Shown here in pieces: positions 32,100-44,979 of a DNA stretch of 64,000 bases (its first letter is position 1; each line of letters starts with the position of its first letter). A program made the translations under genes and the position numbers. The notes under the pieces are model-generated. The model did not search any database, was not told the DNA's origin, and saw only the letters and a list, made by a program, of their open reading frames with translations. Origin of the DNA: Branchiostoma floridae (taxonomy: Eukaryota; Chordata; Leptocardii; Amphioxiformes; Branchiostomatidae); NCBI RefSeq assembly GCF_000003815.2, contig NC_049991.1:18002300-18066299 (forward strand), written 5' to 3'.

Positions 32100-33250
32100 G
32101 GCAAGTACGAGTCAGGGAGAAACCATTGTCAAAACACAAGTCGTTTCCTCTGATTGTTTTTGTCAGGATACGTCCCATTACGTCAGTATGAAAACATACG
32201 TCGGATAAAACGTCAGAGAATGACTAGGTTTGTGTCGTAATATAGTTCCTGTGGCTGTGAACCTTCAAGTAAAAAATGTGGCATATAATCTTTTGTTTGC
32301 AATGATAGCGGTTCTCAAGACATTTTGTGATCATAGACTACTTTCTGTTCTCGGATTTTAGGTTTCAGTTTTGTTGTTACTTATGTGTGTCTTTAGTTTG
32401 CATGTTTGTCATGATTTTCGCATTGTAACATTATGTTTTTTATCATCAATAAAAGAATGATAAAAAAACTGTGGGCCAATAGTCAGGGAGAAAACCTTTG
32501 CCAACATAAGTCATTTCCTTTGATTAAGAAGATTATCCATGTCAGGATACATCACGTTGCGTCAGTATGAAAGCATACGTCGGATACAACGTCAACGAAG
32601 GACTAGGTTTGTGTCCTAATATAGTGCCCGTGTCTGTGAACCTTCAAGACTCAGGGACAAAACCTTTGCCAACACAAACCTTTTCCTCTGATTAAAAACA
32701 AAATGATAGCTACCTGACAAGTACCAGCCAAGGACAAACTTTTACCAACACATGTGCAGGTCTTTTCCTCTCATTAACAAGACAATTCATGTCTAGGATA
32801 CGTCATATTACGTCAGTATCAAATATTCCGTGCGTGCATACACACAATGGATGATAGGATTTCTGTCGAATACTGTGAAAACCGCGGGAAAGGCTCAGGG
32901 ACAAAACTTTAGCCAATATATATGTCTTTTTCCATTAAATGCCAAATATAAGTCTTTTTCCACTAATTGATCATTGCAGCGTGAATGCATTGCGCTGTAC
33001 TTTACAGTTCTTGTACGTATATGTAAGCGTGCCGCAATACGTAAGTATGAGTCGGCGAACCTGAAAGTGATAGCCGCGGGATAAGTCAGGGCCAAAACCT
33101 GTGCCAGCAGACGTATTTTCCTCTGATTAAGAAGACGACTCTTGTCAGCACAGAGTGCGCGGTTGTTTGTGAACTTCGATATAATAGCTAGGGGCTGAAA
33201 CCGAGCCGGGGAAAACTGTGCCTGATATCTGATGAGTCCAAGGACACAAA
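32100..33250. repeat. Degenerate ~160-bp tandem array with ACGTCAG motifs
   Basis: Units start CAGGGA-(G/C)AAAAC-CTTTGCCAACA and continue TTTCCTCTGATTAA, GTCAGGATACGTC, ACGTCAGTATGAAA and CATACGTCGGATA. Two full units (about 32114-32276 and 32484-32650) are best preserved; shorter traces begin near 32651, 32735, 32895, 33087 and 33203. It is AT-rich outside the motifs and holds no gene. Confidence 0.75.
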
Positions 33251-33378
33251 TACCGGAGTGATGACGTCAAAACGATAACATATGTTTTCCTTATTTTTTT
33301 CTTAATCTTCCGGAATTGAATTTGAACTTCAATTAATTGATAAATTTAGATGGTCAATAGATCAACACATCAATATAT

Positions 33379-33425
33379 CAATAAGTTTATTGCAAAATCT
33401 TGGCCGAAGGCTAATTGCAAGTAAT
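33379..33425 (-). repeat. Possible LINE 3' end
   Basis: AAGTTTATTGCAAAATC, GGCCGAAGGCTAATTGCAAG resembles 58484-58530 (AAGTTTATTTGCAAG, CCGAGGCCTAATTGCAAG), both ending in AATAAACTT on the minus strand. Probably the 3' end of the same retroposon family; the region 33.43-34.0 kb may be its decayed body. Confidence 0.4.
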
Positions 33426-34095
33426 AGACGAAAAGACAAACAGACAGTGAAAGCCATATAACTACTCTAGTTTAGATGCTGAGTCATGTTTCTAAATCCT
33501 AGCTTGTCAACATAAACTTTTTTCTGAAATAGTGAAAGATCAAAGATCGCACATTTTCTGAGATGTTCAAAGGAAAGTGGTTCTCTTTTTGTAAAAAAAA
33601 AACGTAGGATGAATAGACAAGTCATGATTACATTCTCTGGAAGATTCTGTAGCACGGAAAGCGAACATTTCAATTTCAAGAAACGTAATCTGGGTTTCTG
33701 TGAAAAATAAACACAACTTGAGAATGTCAACACGTCAGCCAACTATAGGTATGACACATTAGCGGCGGGCCAGGAAGTAGGTAGGGGTTTAAATGTGGTA
33801 AATGACGTTATCACGAAGTCTATATTGGGTTATCTTGAAATATATATCGCTTACGTATAGAAAACAGCAAGGAATGTTTAGATGGAAAATACAGAATTTA
33901 TCTACTGTCTATGAAGCAATTCTTGGACCGTCACTTGTCTATGGGCTTCAGGGAGATGTTTTATAAGAGGCACAGAAGAAGAATGGCAAAAGTATTAGCC
34001 TGGTTTTCGTGTGCCTAGTAAAGAAATACAACTCTTTGAAGTTACTTTCTTTGCTCAAGGAAATACGCTGCCTCGATCTATTTTTTGTACCCGTG

Positions 34096-34134
34096 ACGTG
34101 AGAGGATGTGCGTCACTGTGACGTCACTTGACAT
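34096..34134. promoter_or_regulatory. Cluster of CRE-like sites
   Basis: GTGACGTGAG, GTGCGTCACTGTGACGTCAC contains a full palindromic TGACGTCA plus two half sites within 35 bp. CREB/ATF binding is plausible but no gene start is recognised nearby. Confidence 0.3.
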
Positions 34135-34299
34135 CCTTCATCCACAATGATAAGTAACTGGAGAGTCATTCCGGAACCATATCCAGTATATATGCTCCTT
34201 GGTGCACTTATTCGTCAAGACATGTTCCCATTAGGACTAACGAATAAAAGCATGGTGTCACTTGATGTCCTGTGCATCATAATATGCTTCTTTGGGTTG

Positions 34300-37200
34300 G
34301 TCACACGAGCGAAATACTGCTAAATGTTGGTTTGGAAATATCATATCTACAGTTCACACGTATATTATACAATAAAAATACATTCACGTCTTACATGCTC
34401 GGATAGATATTCTTCTTAATATTTTATCATCATTATTAACTTGATATTTTATATCGATATGCGTGCAAGCAGGGTTTACGATGACTGCCGTCGAGATGTA
34501 GATCATTATATACATGAAGATTTAGCGAGCTAGACCAAAGTAGCTAAAAGTGATAGATTCAAACACTCATAGTTTAAACGATTTTGTTCCAAAACTCTTT
34601 TTACCCATCACTTCAAAATCTAATTCAGAGTAATTATTGAACGTCTCATGGGGTATTGCAGGGCTTACACTAAGTTACAGTAACGAAAGTAATTACTAGA
34701 AATAATCCCAATGGATTATTTGACATCTTTGTCGATTTCTTTCCTTTTTTCTAACACACCTCGTGTGTACCCTGACTAAAATGGCGCTCCTAGCGGCAGG
34801 CCTTACAGTTGCCACGACCAGGGGGGAGGGGGTCATTAACCCCAGCCAGCGAGAGATTGTGCAAACACAGGCTAATCTTCTGTGTGCCTTGTCAAAAGGG
34901 TACATGAAAAGGTACAAGATGCAATGGTGAAAGCTGCAGCTGCTTGTATGAGTATCACTACCATATCTAGGGAAATTAAAACTGACAATGTCGAATACTA
35001 ATACAATAACAAACATTTATGGCTGTACAGTCCAAAATATACAACAAGGTCCTTGTATATTGTATTGTACAATTGAAGGAAAATGTAAGGACGCAAACTA
35101 GTTGTGGACCGCTATATGTATTAGCTGCAGTTCAGGCATCAAAGACATACACTATTTTCAAAATTGCCGACAAGGTCTGATTACTACGGTTATCATAAAC
35201 GTTATGAAGAAAAATCGTCCTCGTGATTATTATCATTATTTTTTCTCATGTTCTCTTTTGTGACATGCCGCTTTGTGATCCGTTCCTCTAAACGTCACGA
35301 AGGTCGCATGTTTACAAGAAAAAGAAAAAAAAAACTTCTAATGATCTTGGCACGATGCTGCATATGTAAAACTACGTTGGTGCATGATGACCAAACTCTG
35401 ATTTCGATGAGACAGAAGGAAATCATTTCTTCTTCATTAAAATGTTCCTGACCGCATTACGCTGCAAGGGCTCCGAGTATTGTACGTCAATAAGACGATC
35501 AGGTTTGGACTACTCGTGTTAGGAAGGACCCCTTGTCTTTTCGATACGTGTCATGGCATCGACGTGTAGCTCTACTCAAACACTGGACATTGGCATATCG
35601 TCACAGTTTTCACCTGGGTGAAGTGAGGTAATCCGTGTTAAGTGCCTTTCCTACAGGACAATCTTCAAAGGGTTGAAGAATAACCTCTTCGCAAACACTC
35701 TTAGTCTTACTATTACGTGACGCAATAAAGCTGGATTTTAGGATAGTGATGTCGCTAATAATGTAACTGCAGCGGATATATACCTACATACCTGGCCATA
35801 CCTACCTAGTCCCTTGACCTCCAGGTCGTTGGGGGGACACGGTAGTCATGAAGATGAGAGTATGTAGAATGACAGGTTATTCTCTACAGGCTCTGTTCTT
35901 CTAAAACCTCTGATCTAGATTTCCCTTTTTCACGATGGTCCAAAAGGGCATGAAAAATCCCCACTTGTGGGACATGAATATTGATGATAATTAGATGCCA
36001 GTAACTGTTGTCTCCATTGGAAACTGTCTGTGATTGGTTGAAAATTTAAAAGGCGGGCCGTAGTAATGTTTATGTTACGATATCTCCCCTGTGTCAACGT
36101 CGCTATTCATATGCGTTACCTGCCGCTGGTTCAATTGTTATTACATTAGCACGTTTTAACAATACCAATTCGTTGCCTGACACAAAACCAACAAGATTTT
36201 CAGTATAGTTTTGTCCATCTTATGATAGAAATACCCAAAGCAAGGAGCCTTGCCCAAAGCTATTCCATCATCAAAAAAATATCAGCTCGCCGCTGGTGAA
36301 GTTAGACGATTTATGCTGTGTTTCGACGGCAAAAGATACAATATGGCGCTAGTAGTAGTAAACTATTCCGAACTGAACGTATTTGTAATATAAACAGCTT
36401 TACCAAGCCACTTTTCAGCGACAAATTATTGACAGGATACGGTTTGAAAGTTCCTTCCGATAAAATAGAACAAGATAGCGCAACAGTTGGAACGAATTAG
36501 TTGCACCGAACGCCAGTGTGCTCAAATAGAAGACACCATTTATTGAACTGTCCATGGCCAGTCCCAGTTTGTACGTTTTTCTCTCCAATCATAGCCCAGG
36601 TTGTAGACCAACCTTAAAGTTTATTTGTAATCCTGAACTGGCATTTTAGACCTTTTCAAAATGGTGCTTTGTAAACTGTTACGAATGATAAAAGCTCCTT
36701 GGAATTACCGACGCCGTCAGTTTTTGACAACAATCATCCCGCTTGGGTAACATCATTTGTAGCAGCATGGGTGAGTTGTACATTAAAAAAACACAGGCAC
36801 CATTTATTTTGAGACCAATTATCTAATCGAGTCACATATTCTTTGAAATGTGTCCTGGTCATTTTGAAAAAAAAAAAGTCCTGCAATTAATTAACTTATG
36901 TTCTGTTTAGTTTAATGAAGAAAACAATCCGAAACCACACGCAACATTTCCCACCACAATACAGTAGACTATCCCATTGACCTGAGATGAACCGGCGGGC
37001 GCCATGTTTGATTTCCCAAGTCACGGAAACTCGACCCAAAAACAGAATAAAGAAGGAAAAATACACAAAACACACACAACTTAGGGGGATGAAAACTTAA
37101 GTCTGATTCACGTCAACGATGTCCAGAATATAGTTGCGTTTAATACACAATCAAATCAAATAACGGAACGATAGTGAAAAAAACGTGGTTCGTCCAAAAC

Positions 37201-37430
37201 TAGCTTGAAACAAGCAGCTTTGATCAAAACTCCTTGCTTGTAACTTACAGGGCAAAATAAATAATACTGGTTTATTGCATAATACAAGTCAAGAAATGGC
37301 AGCCGCGGCTGAATTGATTCCGGACTTTACAACCATTTTAAAAGTATAACATTTCAAGGGCACAAAAGGCCTGATACACACACCAAACTATTTCAGAGAC
37401 TTTGATTTACAGTTGAAAACCCCGCTCCCA
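34300..37430. other. Gene-poor interval
   Basis: No ORF with coding-like composition and no recognisable transposon termini. Mostly low-copy AT-rich sequence; an isolated retroposon-like end (CTTGTATATTGTATTGTACA, near 35050) is the only repeat trace. Exons of a large gene or non-coding RNA cannot be excluded. Confidence 0.4.
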
Positions 37431-37600
37431 GCACAGGCACAAAGAGATGATTTGCATGAAAGTGCCCGCGAAGACAAAGGGGCGCTAATAAGGCTCTGTC
37501 ATCTATGCCAACACCGCCTCATTATAGCTTCAAAACATCTCTTTTTCGGCGTGGAAACTCTGAATAAAGTGCACATTTCATATTTTGACCGATATCTTCC
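37420..37600. promoter_or_regulatory. Candidate enhancer: octamer plus SOX motifs
   Basis: ATTTGCAT (37450-37457) and ACAAAGG (37474-37480) lie 17 bp apart, followed by GCTAATAAGG and TGAATAAAGTGC. POU octamer with a nearby SOX site is a known enhancer grammar in neural and pluripotency genes. There is no conservation evidence here, so this is only a suggestion. Confidence 0.25.
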
Positions 37601-38559
37601 GATCCTACCGGTAAAATGAAACAAAAACTACTCCACTTGAAAGAGCAAAAGCCGCCCGCCGTCTTGATTTTCGTATTTATTTTTCTATCGGTGCGTTCAG
37701 GAATTATGGGAGAAAAAAGTATCGGTAGATAGGAACATAATTTTAAATGTATCAGACATAAAAAAACTACACAGTAGAAATTGATTTTAGAAAGTTTGAG
37801 CTTAGATAAGGGTATAAATGTTTGATTCCAACGTAAATGAGAAAAAAAAGTTGGTGGGGTTCAGAGTTCAGCGACCGAAAGTGACTTTTGCCACGTCCCG
37901 TGAAAGCCAGGATTTGAGCACTGTATTGCACTGACACTTTTTGAGTTTTACGTCGTTTCAATGCTGACATTTTCATTTTTCATGTATGTACTTTTGTTAA
38001 TTTATATCATAAACTAATCGATCGTAATCTTGGGAAATACTTCTGCTGCTTTCTGTATATATGCCTTGCGGCACTTCAGATCCGCCTGTGGGTGTGGCCT
38101 ATTAGCATAGCAACGAGAAGAATAGCCTAGCAACGGACCAGCGTGTTTCTGCGTCGTTTAGACAACACAATCAAATTCATAAGAATATGCTACTATTTTT
38201 TGTTTGATTAGTAATATGAGCACATTTAATATTTCTGTAATATTGTATTACAGAAATCTTACTTCAAATTATTTGTAATCCGTTTGTTTTCAGCTTCCCA
38301 GCCTTGTTAACGGCTCTTTCCTTCAGTTCTTTTGAAAAAAAAAGAATATTTCAACTCTCAGTGCATATTAACACAAAGCTTTGTACCTAATCCCAACCCC
38401 GAGGGACCTGCCTTGATAGGCTCCATTTCCACCAGACCACGAACGCTAGGGGGCGAAAATTGTCTTTTGTAATTGGAATATTTGTATGATACAAACGTCT
38501 GATACAAAAACAGCAAACTGCCAAAAGTTCTTCTTTCAAAGATTCGTTTATAACCAAAA

Positions 38560-39110
38560 TCCTGTCGGGTCAGTGGTCAAAGCGTTAACGAGGCCTCTAG
38601 TGGAAAAGTCACAAATAGCACGAGGACATGAAAGTCCTTCCGGATCACATGCGCCCCCTCTCCATCCCTTTTGAACTATCTGAATACAACAGAATGCTGT
38701 TTAGAGCACAGCGCCCTAGCGAAGGCTTGTACCCTTTCAGGAAGTCCCTGAGGATGTTTTAACTGGTGCGACCTTCCCCAGCTTATTGTTAACATATTCA
38801 ATTGATGTACACATGAAGCATCTATCCGACAGGAAAAAGGAAACAACTGACGCATTCAGGCATCTTTCAGAAAGAAAAGAAAGGGTAGCGAACTCTTTTC
38901 CTTTTCCTGTACGATACACAAACATACAACCCCTGACAATAGTACTCCGTCCCTTGGATAGGACGTTAAATGGAGGTCCCGTGTCTGGGGATAGCCATAC
39001 GTATACCCCAGGCACGTTAAAGAACCCGCCACATGTGCGATGGTGCGGTGCGAGTGGTTCAAAACCTACAGTACCTTGACCGCACCTGGGGCAATTACTG
39101 TCGTATTATG
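38560..39110. repeat. SINE-like sequence
   Basis: GGACGTTAAATGGAGGTCCC, GTGTCTGGGGATAGCC and CAGGCACGTTAAAGAACCCG (38960-39030) match, from memory, a central domain that recurs in SINEs of many marine invertebrates and lower deuterostomes. The stretch 38565-38660 (GGTCAGTGGTCAAAGCG) could be a degraded tRNA-derived head, but the join is not proven. Confidence 0.5.
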
Positions 39111-39959
39111 GTCACCTGAGTGGCGCCGAATGGCAGCTCGCTCCAGACCCTTGCGATTTAGCCCCGCCAATTGTAAGCTCCTCGCAATTCAGCCCCTGGC
39201 TGCAAAGAGTGAGTAGTCGGCCCACCCAATAACCAATAACTCCGTTTTCACAAGAGACTGTGACAAAGAGCGACCAGCGATTTGTTGACGAACCGTGCTC
39301 AACGAGTTTCGTTGAAATACAATTTTATCTTACGTTTAGCATGTTTTTTTTGCGTTCCAATCAAAATGACATTCGGTTGAAATAAAATGTACAATTTAAT
39401 TATTAAGAAAATCGGTTTACAATAGCGTAGGAGTGGGACCGTTTTTTTCTTCCAATATGCCCACTTATTGTAATGGAACAAGCAGACAACAAGGGGATGT
39501 TCGTGTATTTTCATACCTTTCGTTCACTGTTTAATACACTGTACAGCGCTAGATGTTCTTCCAACACAAAGCTAGGGTACACACGAATTAATTTTTTAAG
39601 ACCACTGTCGCCTTTTTCAGGATCAATACTACTGATGACCAATCACCACCATACCTCCGTGCTGGAAGAAGTTTAGCATTGTACTATCATGGTAACTACC
39701 AACACAGATAAGGTTCCATAACAAATAAATCCAGTTGTTGTTGTGATTCTTATTAAGGCAATAATTTGTCTATTATTCGATATCATTTTAATCTTATCAA
39801 AATGGGATTAATAAGGTCCATGTTCCACTGGATGCAGACCATTTAAACCACCGTTAAGCGGCCCAAATTGTATTTGTATGACCTTGAACTTTCATCGATG
39901 TTCATGATCTAAAGGACAAGAAAACACACAAAAGATGCACTTTCCATCAATGGTATTGG

Positions 39960-40075
39960 TTGCTAATCTCAAAGCAGATCCTACGGTGCCATAAGATAGT
40001 ATCAAAGCTGGCCAGGGAGTATAGCCGGCTTAAAGGGAGTCAAACGGGCACCGGAGAAGTTTGATACTATACATT
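39960..40075. repeat. Fragment of the AAGCAGATCC / CTGGCCA repeat
   Basis: AAAGCAGATCCTACGGTGCC and GTATCAAAGCTGGCCAGGGA match 43090-43235. See that entry. The neighbouring 40.1-42.7 kb interval contains no convincing gene. Confidence 0.55.
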
Positions 40076-42819
40076 ACGCACCGTGGATCTGGTTCGAGAT
40101 TAATTGGTTGCAGCTAGGTAAGGGATTGTTTATGGCAGCATAATAGACGATCAATGCTCGCCGCCTCGGTGGAAAGGGGTACAAGTGAATCACCAGTAGC
40201 CCCGTGCAATATGGCGCTGGAATGTCAACACGCTCCTCAAACAACGTATCTAAATTTAAAGTCTCCTCGCGGCCACGTGAAATGTTTGTCCGCACCAAAC
40301 CCGCCGCACGGACACCCTTGTTTTTCCTTACATGTTGAACATGACGAAGTTAAAGGTGCATATTTCTGGTACATGGTACATGTACATCGAACATGCCCCC
40401 CTCCCACGACTAATTTTCCACGGTTCATCTCTTACCATGTCATGAAACACACCCTTAAGCTTAAAGCTTGGTTACGAAATGAGGTTTGATGTTAAAAAGT
40501 TTCCGTCGATGTAATGTACGTATGAAATTCCTGGGAATATATTTGGATGTCGATTTTGGTCTCGTCAGGTTTATAGGAACAGTGAAATAAGAGGAGGTCA
40601 ATGGCCTCCTCTCCATGCCACCGCCCCCCTCCCCCTTCTCCTGATTCTGTCTAATTTTGTACTAATCTGTAGCGTGCGCGGATTACTGGAGCTGCAAAAA
40701 TAAACAAAGCTGTTTCACAAATTATCTTGTACTTTTTCGGCTCTCGCACAAACGTTCCAAATCAAAGCGGTACAACGAAGGCGTTCGCACATGTGACTGC
40801 CTTGTCAGGTTCTGGCTAGAGCCGGTTTAAGGCAGCCATAACAACGCTTACAACTCCGAAAACATCGCAAGTCGAGGCGTTATTGAAATGCTGCCCGGCC
40901 GTGTGCCAACCTAAACTTCAACTTCCTACCAAGGAACCCTTTCATTCGACCGAACTGGGGGAGTATGGCAACACGTTTAAGTTACAAAACATCCGCCATG
41001 ACTTTACTGGTTGTTTTCGTAGTTCTATAGCTTGCCGTTAGTGTGTTAGAGTCATTCAATTAGCTATATCCTAAATTCGCGTCTTGCGTTTAGATGAATA
41101 CTTGACGAGCCCAAAATCTGAAATATTGCATTCATTACTAACGTAATAGAACATTGTAACATGTTGCAATGGCGGCCATCTTGGGTTCTTGTAGTGTCAC
41201 TTTTCAAGGTCACCATCACGTAGATCAATTGTGCATGGGGAGGGTGGGAATTCAACTTTCCCGTTCAATACATAGGTACATTATTGTCAACGGGAGTTTC
41301 CATTTGTCACTGGGTGATCCATTTAAACTGTCATTTTTCGTTTAAAAACACAAACAAAATAAACTGGTTACGAACTACATGTGTGTTTCTAAATATGAAA
41401 CAGAGGATAGTTAACAAAATCTGACTAATTGACTCATCCACTGCACGTTTCACATACACGTTCATACGGTATTTAAGCCTTCTGATTTGCTCCTAAGTGA
41501 TGACGTAGGAATTTTGCAGAAGCCCTGGCCCCTAAAGCAACGCAATGTCAGAGGTCGTCGCGGCGGCTATTTTGGTCTGTCCTCTATCCACACGGGTTAT
41601 TAATGGCACCGAAAGATCAAGGGACGGACCGTCCTATAGCGGGATAGGGTACATGGCAGGGATGTCTCCAAGTTGAAATTTATTTTCCGTCCCACTTATT
41701 GTTTGAAAGCCCATGGTATTGATTTTCATGGTTGAAAATGTAATTTTAAGCTTATGAAAGTACATTTACAACAGTTTCATGTCATTTTGGGGACGGGTGG
41801 AGTAGAATTATTTTCCGTCCTTCGACCAAATTTCCATCATAGGACGAAGGGACGGGTCCTGGAAACAGCCCTAGTACATGGGCTTACTAGCCACATACAT
41901 GTACGTGTGGGTTTTCGCCAAATTTTACACGTAAACTATGTTGCTGTTCATAAATATTATTTTAGGAACGCAGGCGCGAAGAGTATATTGACAAAGCTAG
42001 AAGAATATCATATTAGCAACTGTTACGGTCTTGACATGTACAGGTCGTTCTGGAGTTCTTTCTGTCAGTTTTAGTCTATTATCTTTTAAATTAAGATGAA
42101 ATAAACCATTCTAAAGATGCGTTTTACCTCAAGTTTATGCTCAAGTTTTCTTATCTAAATTACAAGCTTACTACTATAATTCACTTAGGTTTACCGAGGG
42201 TCGGGATTTCATTGGCACTGCTGGTATAAGGCCTAGGGTTCAACGTTTTCGCAGGAAAACAATTTTAAATAAACAGGGGTCATTGGATATGCCTTACAAT
42301 ATCAATGTTTAACCATGACAGATGTTTTCTTGCGGACCTAGGACATCGGCTAAGGAGAATATCATTCTAGCCAAGATAATGACGTATCACAGGTGTATTT
42401 TAGCGTCTTTCCAAACGGATGACCTGGTCCGGTACAGTACGGTACTACCAACACATCATCTGTCTCCAATGGTTCAGGTTACGCGGTGGATATTCTCGGA
42501 ATGAAAATCTTTCCTATAGGAAACGATAACAAGTGCATCTGGACAAACCATCTCAAAACATGCTCAAGCTGTCCGCTTTGACAGAAAACTCCGGCTATTT
42601 CTAACAGCTCGCTTTTAAAACGTTGCCTGTTTATACGTACGAGGGGGAGAGAATTGCGATGCGAAGTTTAGAATGGCAGCTGCACGCACACATGTTACAC
42701 AGTTTTATATAGGCTGAGCTTTGGCATCCCGAGCTTGCCCTTTTCAAAATGTACACCGAGTTTTAGAAGCATTGGCGGCTTCCTGCTCGCACGTCGCCAC
42801 CTTACCTTGCGTCAGAGCG

Positions 42820-43060
42820 TCTTCTGAAGGGTAAATCCTTGGGGAACCGCTTCTTTGTGTCCCTCTGACGTGCAAAAACCTTCTGAGAAAACCACGGAAG
42901 GGTCGTCCTTTGGGAGTCGGCAGTGACGGAGTCCACTTTCCAGCACGCGGACTTATTTGGAAAGGGTGCAACAGCCGGGCGAGCACTATCAGCGCGGAAA
43001 GCGCGGCAGAAATGTCCCGTGCGCCCGCCCGCCTGAAACCGGTTTCGGGTGACAGTGTGT
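42820..43060 (-). other. Possible exon with GC-rich character
   Basis: On the minus strand a CpG-rich 240-bp block (GC clearly above its surroundings) ends CTCTGACGCAAG|GTAAGG, a good donor (GT at about 42809). Two overlapping frames stay open across it, so neither is convincing. It could be a non-coding first exon. Weak evidence. Confidence 0.2.
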
Positions 43061-43084
43061 GTGTTTCTGGAAGGTCGCCCGTAA

Positions 43085-43515
43085 TCTCCAAGCAGATCCG
43101 ACAATGGCACAAGACAGTACCAAACTGGCCAAGGAATGTAGTCAGCCAAAATGTGACCATTTGCCTGCAAGTAGATACTACGGTGGCATAAGGTGGTATC
43201 AAAAGCTGGCAGAGCAGTGTAGCTGGCTTAGTAGTGTTTTTTTTAGACGAATACGCTATAATATTGTAGTAAAGAATTGCTTGCAGAAGTTTATGTTGTT
43301 AAGTTTTTAATAGTGTGCCCAGATTTTACTACAGCTGCTTGTCCTATGTAATGATAGCCATCAGCCATCAGCTGCAATACCTTATGTGTTGCAATAAAAG
43401 TTGTAAAACTAAACTTGTGTTTTGGCAAATGGACAACTTTTGGCTGACTACACTCCTTGGCCAGTTTTGTACCGTCTTGTGCTATTGCAGGATCTGCTTG
43501 GAGATTGGGTTACCC
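43085..43515. repeat. Inverted repeat with ~75-bp arms
   Basis: AATCTCCAAGCAGATCCGAC, ACTGGCCAAGGAATGTAGTC (43084-43160) is matched in reverse complement by GACTACACTCCTTGGCCAGT and GGATCTGCTTGGAGATT (43444-43506). The loop is about 270 bp. A third direct fragment lies at 43150-43235. Confidence 0.8.
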
Positions 43516-43524
43516 GCGCAGGTT

Positions 43525-43770
43525 CCACCAACCAAGCCTCTACCAGGCTCCGTGGATCGGTAGAATCATTATCCTCACCACGAGGTGAGGAAACGTACTC
43601 TTCTGGCCGGCTAACTCCCCTAGCGCACTATAGATTCTATTTGTCCAATTTCTACAATTAGACCACCGATCCACGAAGCCTGGTAGAGTCTACCACCAAC
43701 CCTCCCGCCCGCCTGCCCTAGACTGAGGATAATGATTCTACCGATCCACGGAGCCTGGTAGAGGCTACGC
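43525..43770. repeat. Inverted repeat with ~48-bp arms
   Basis: GCCTCTACCAGGCTCCGTGG, ATCGGTAGAATCATTATCCTC (43533-43576) is reversed at 43723-43765 (GAGGATAATGATTCTACC to GGAGCCTGGTAGAGGC). A further AAGCCTGGTAGAGTCTACC copy sits in the loop, and GGAGCCTGGTAGAGGCTAG occurs at 7998. Directly adjoins the preceding foldback. Confidence 0.8.
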
Positions 43771-44062
43771 CTGCCCATCTATCTGCCCCACACAACGTCT
43801 ATTTACCCACCCCGCTAGCTAGAACCCCACGAATGTTCGCGATGTTCACAGTGTGTACATGTAACACCTAGGCGCGACGCGCGGTGTCCATGCTGTTCTT
43901 GTGCACTGCCGGTAAATACGATTTATCTGGGGCAGGGAATCTTTGGCAACTTTTGTATCCTGGTGCTTTCCGTCTTGTGGAGACATATAAAAGTAACAAA
44001 CTCTTTTTAGTATCATTTATCAGAGTTTCAGCATCCTATTAAGGCCTATAGCTACGCCACAA

Positions 44063-44232
44063 ATCCAAACCACGGCCCGGTCGGACAGCTTTCGTAAACG
44101 AAATGTATGAAATTAAAGACACCAGACTACACAAGACGTAAAGTCTTGGGCATTATGTTTGTATGTTTTACGTATACATTTCTATTTCTTCGTTTCCACA
44201 ACCAGTCCGACCGGGCCCCGGTTTGGAAACGT
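44063..44232. repeat. Inverted repeat with ~26-bp arms
   Basis: ATCCAAACCACGGCCCGGTCGGAC and its reverse complement GTCCGACCGGGCCCCGGTTTGG bracket about 115 bp of AT-rich sequence. MITE-like. A single terminus-like piece (CCCGGTTTGGAAATGTGACC) is at 47920. Confidence 0.7.
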
Positions 44233-44679
44233 GACGTTAGCTTTATAGAAAAAAAAAACGATTATTTTGGAATTTTCACTGTGTACTAGTCATTACAATT
44301 ATCATTATTTTGACTGGCATCCTTATTCCCGTCACATTAAAAGGGATAAATTGAAAGATCTTGATACAGGTATTTAATATTTTCGTAATGACTGATTCTG
44401 CATTAGTACCATCTTTTCCACAGTTACTTGCACATATCATTCAGACACTGAAATGAAAAGCTAAAAAACGAACAAGAAACAGTCATGACTCCAAGTACAA
44501 GAGTTACCAACCATTGATGTGTTCAAAAATTCGTATTTCCCCAGAACTATCGTAGTCGTGGAGTGGAATTAATTTGTTATCACCAAGCACAGTAGGGGCA
44601 TCTTCTCTGGATAGTTTAAAGAACGCTTGCAGATAGATGTGCAAAAGTTATGTGTGGCGGGTCCTTCGGTGTAATATAA

Positions 44680-44790
44680 TGAATGATCTTTATTTGCATG
44701 TTCCTGCCCATGTGGGCTAAATGCAGCAAATCCCATGATGGGATACTAATTATAAAGACTAAGTACTATAACATGTAGTATTACAATTGA
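44680..44790 (-). repeat. Possible retroposon 3' end
   Basis: ATGATCTTTATTTGCATGTT, CCTGCCCATGTGGGCTAAAT reads on the minus strand as GCCCACATGGGCAGGAACAT ending in AATAAAGATCAT. Similar in style to the ends at 33379 and 58484. Confidence 0.4.
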
Positions 44791-44914
44791 ATAAACAATA
44801 CATCTGCAACTAAGCTATCACTATATCTAACGTTTACATGACTCTTCCCTTTTCTTAAAACATGTGTATACGAACTCACATATAACCAACTGCTGCCGCG
44901 CCGCGTGCCTGCGA

Positions 44915-44979
44915 AGCTGGTGTGTTACGCCGAAGGGCGGTTATACCGGCTATATAGATACAGATACAGATACAGAAAA
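44915..44979 (+). repeat. GATACA-tail retroposon 3' end (best copy)
   Basis: GTGTGTTACGCCGAAGGGCG, GTTATACCGGCTATATAG is followed by GATACAGATACAGATACAG. This is the clearest tail of the five family members and is in plus orientation. Confidence 0.7.

Noticed and set aside
42744-43202. 152-codon minus-strand ORF
   Set aside because: Its N-terminal third lies in the dispersed AAGCAGATCC inverted repeat and a second overlapping frame is equally open, so no protein is claimed; only a possible exon is noted.
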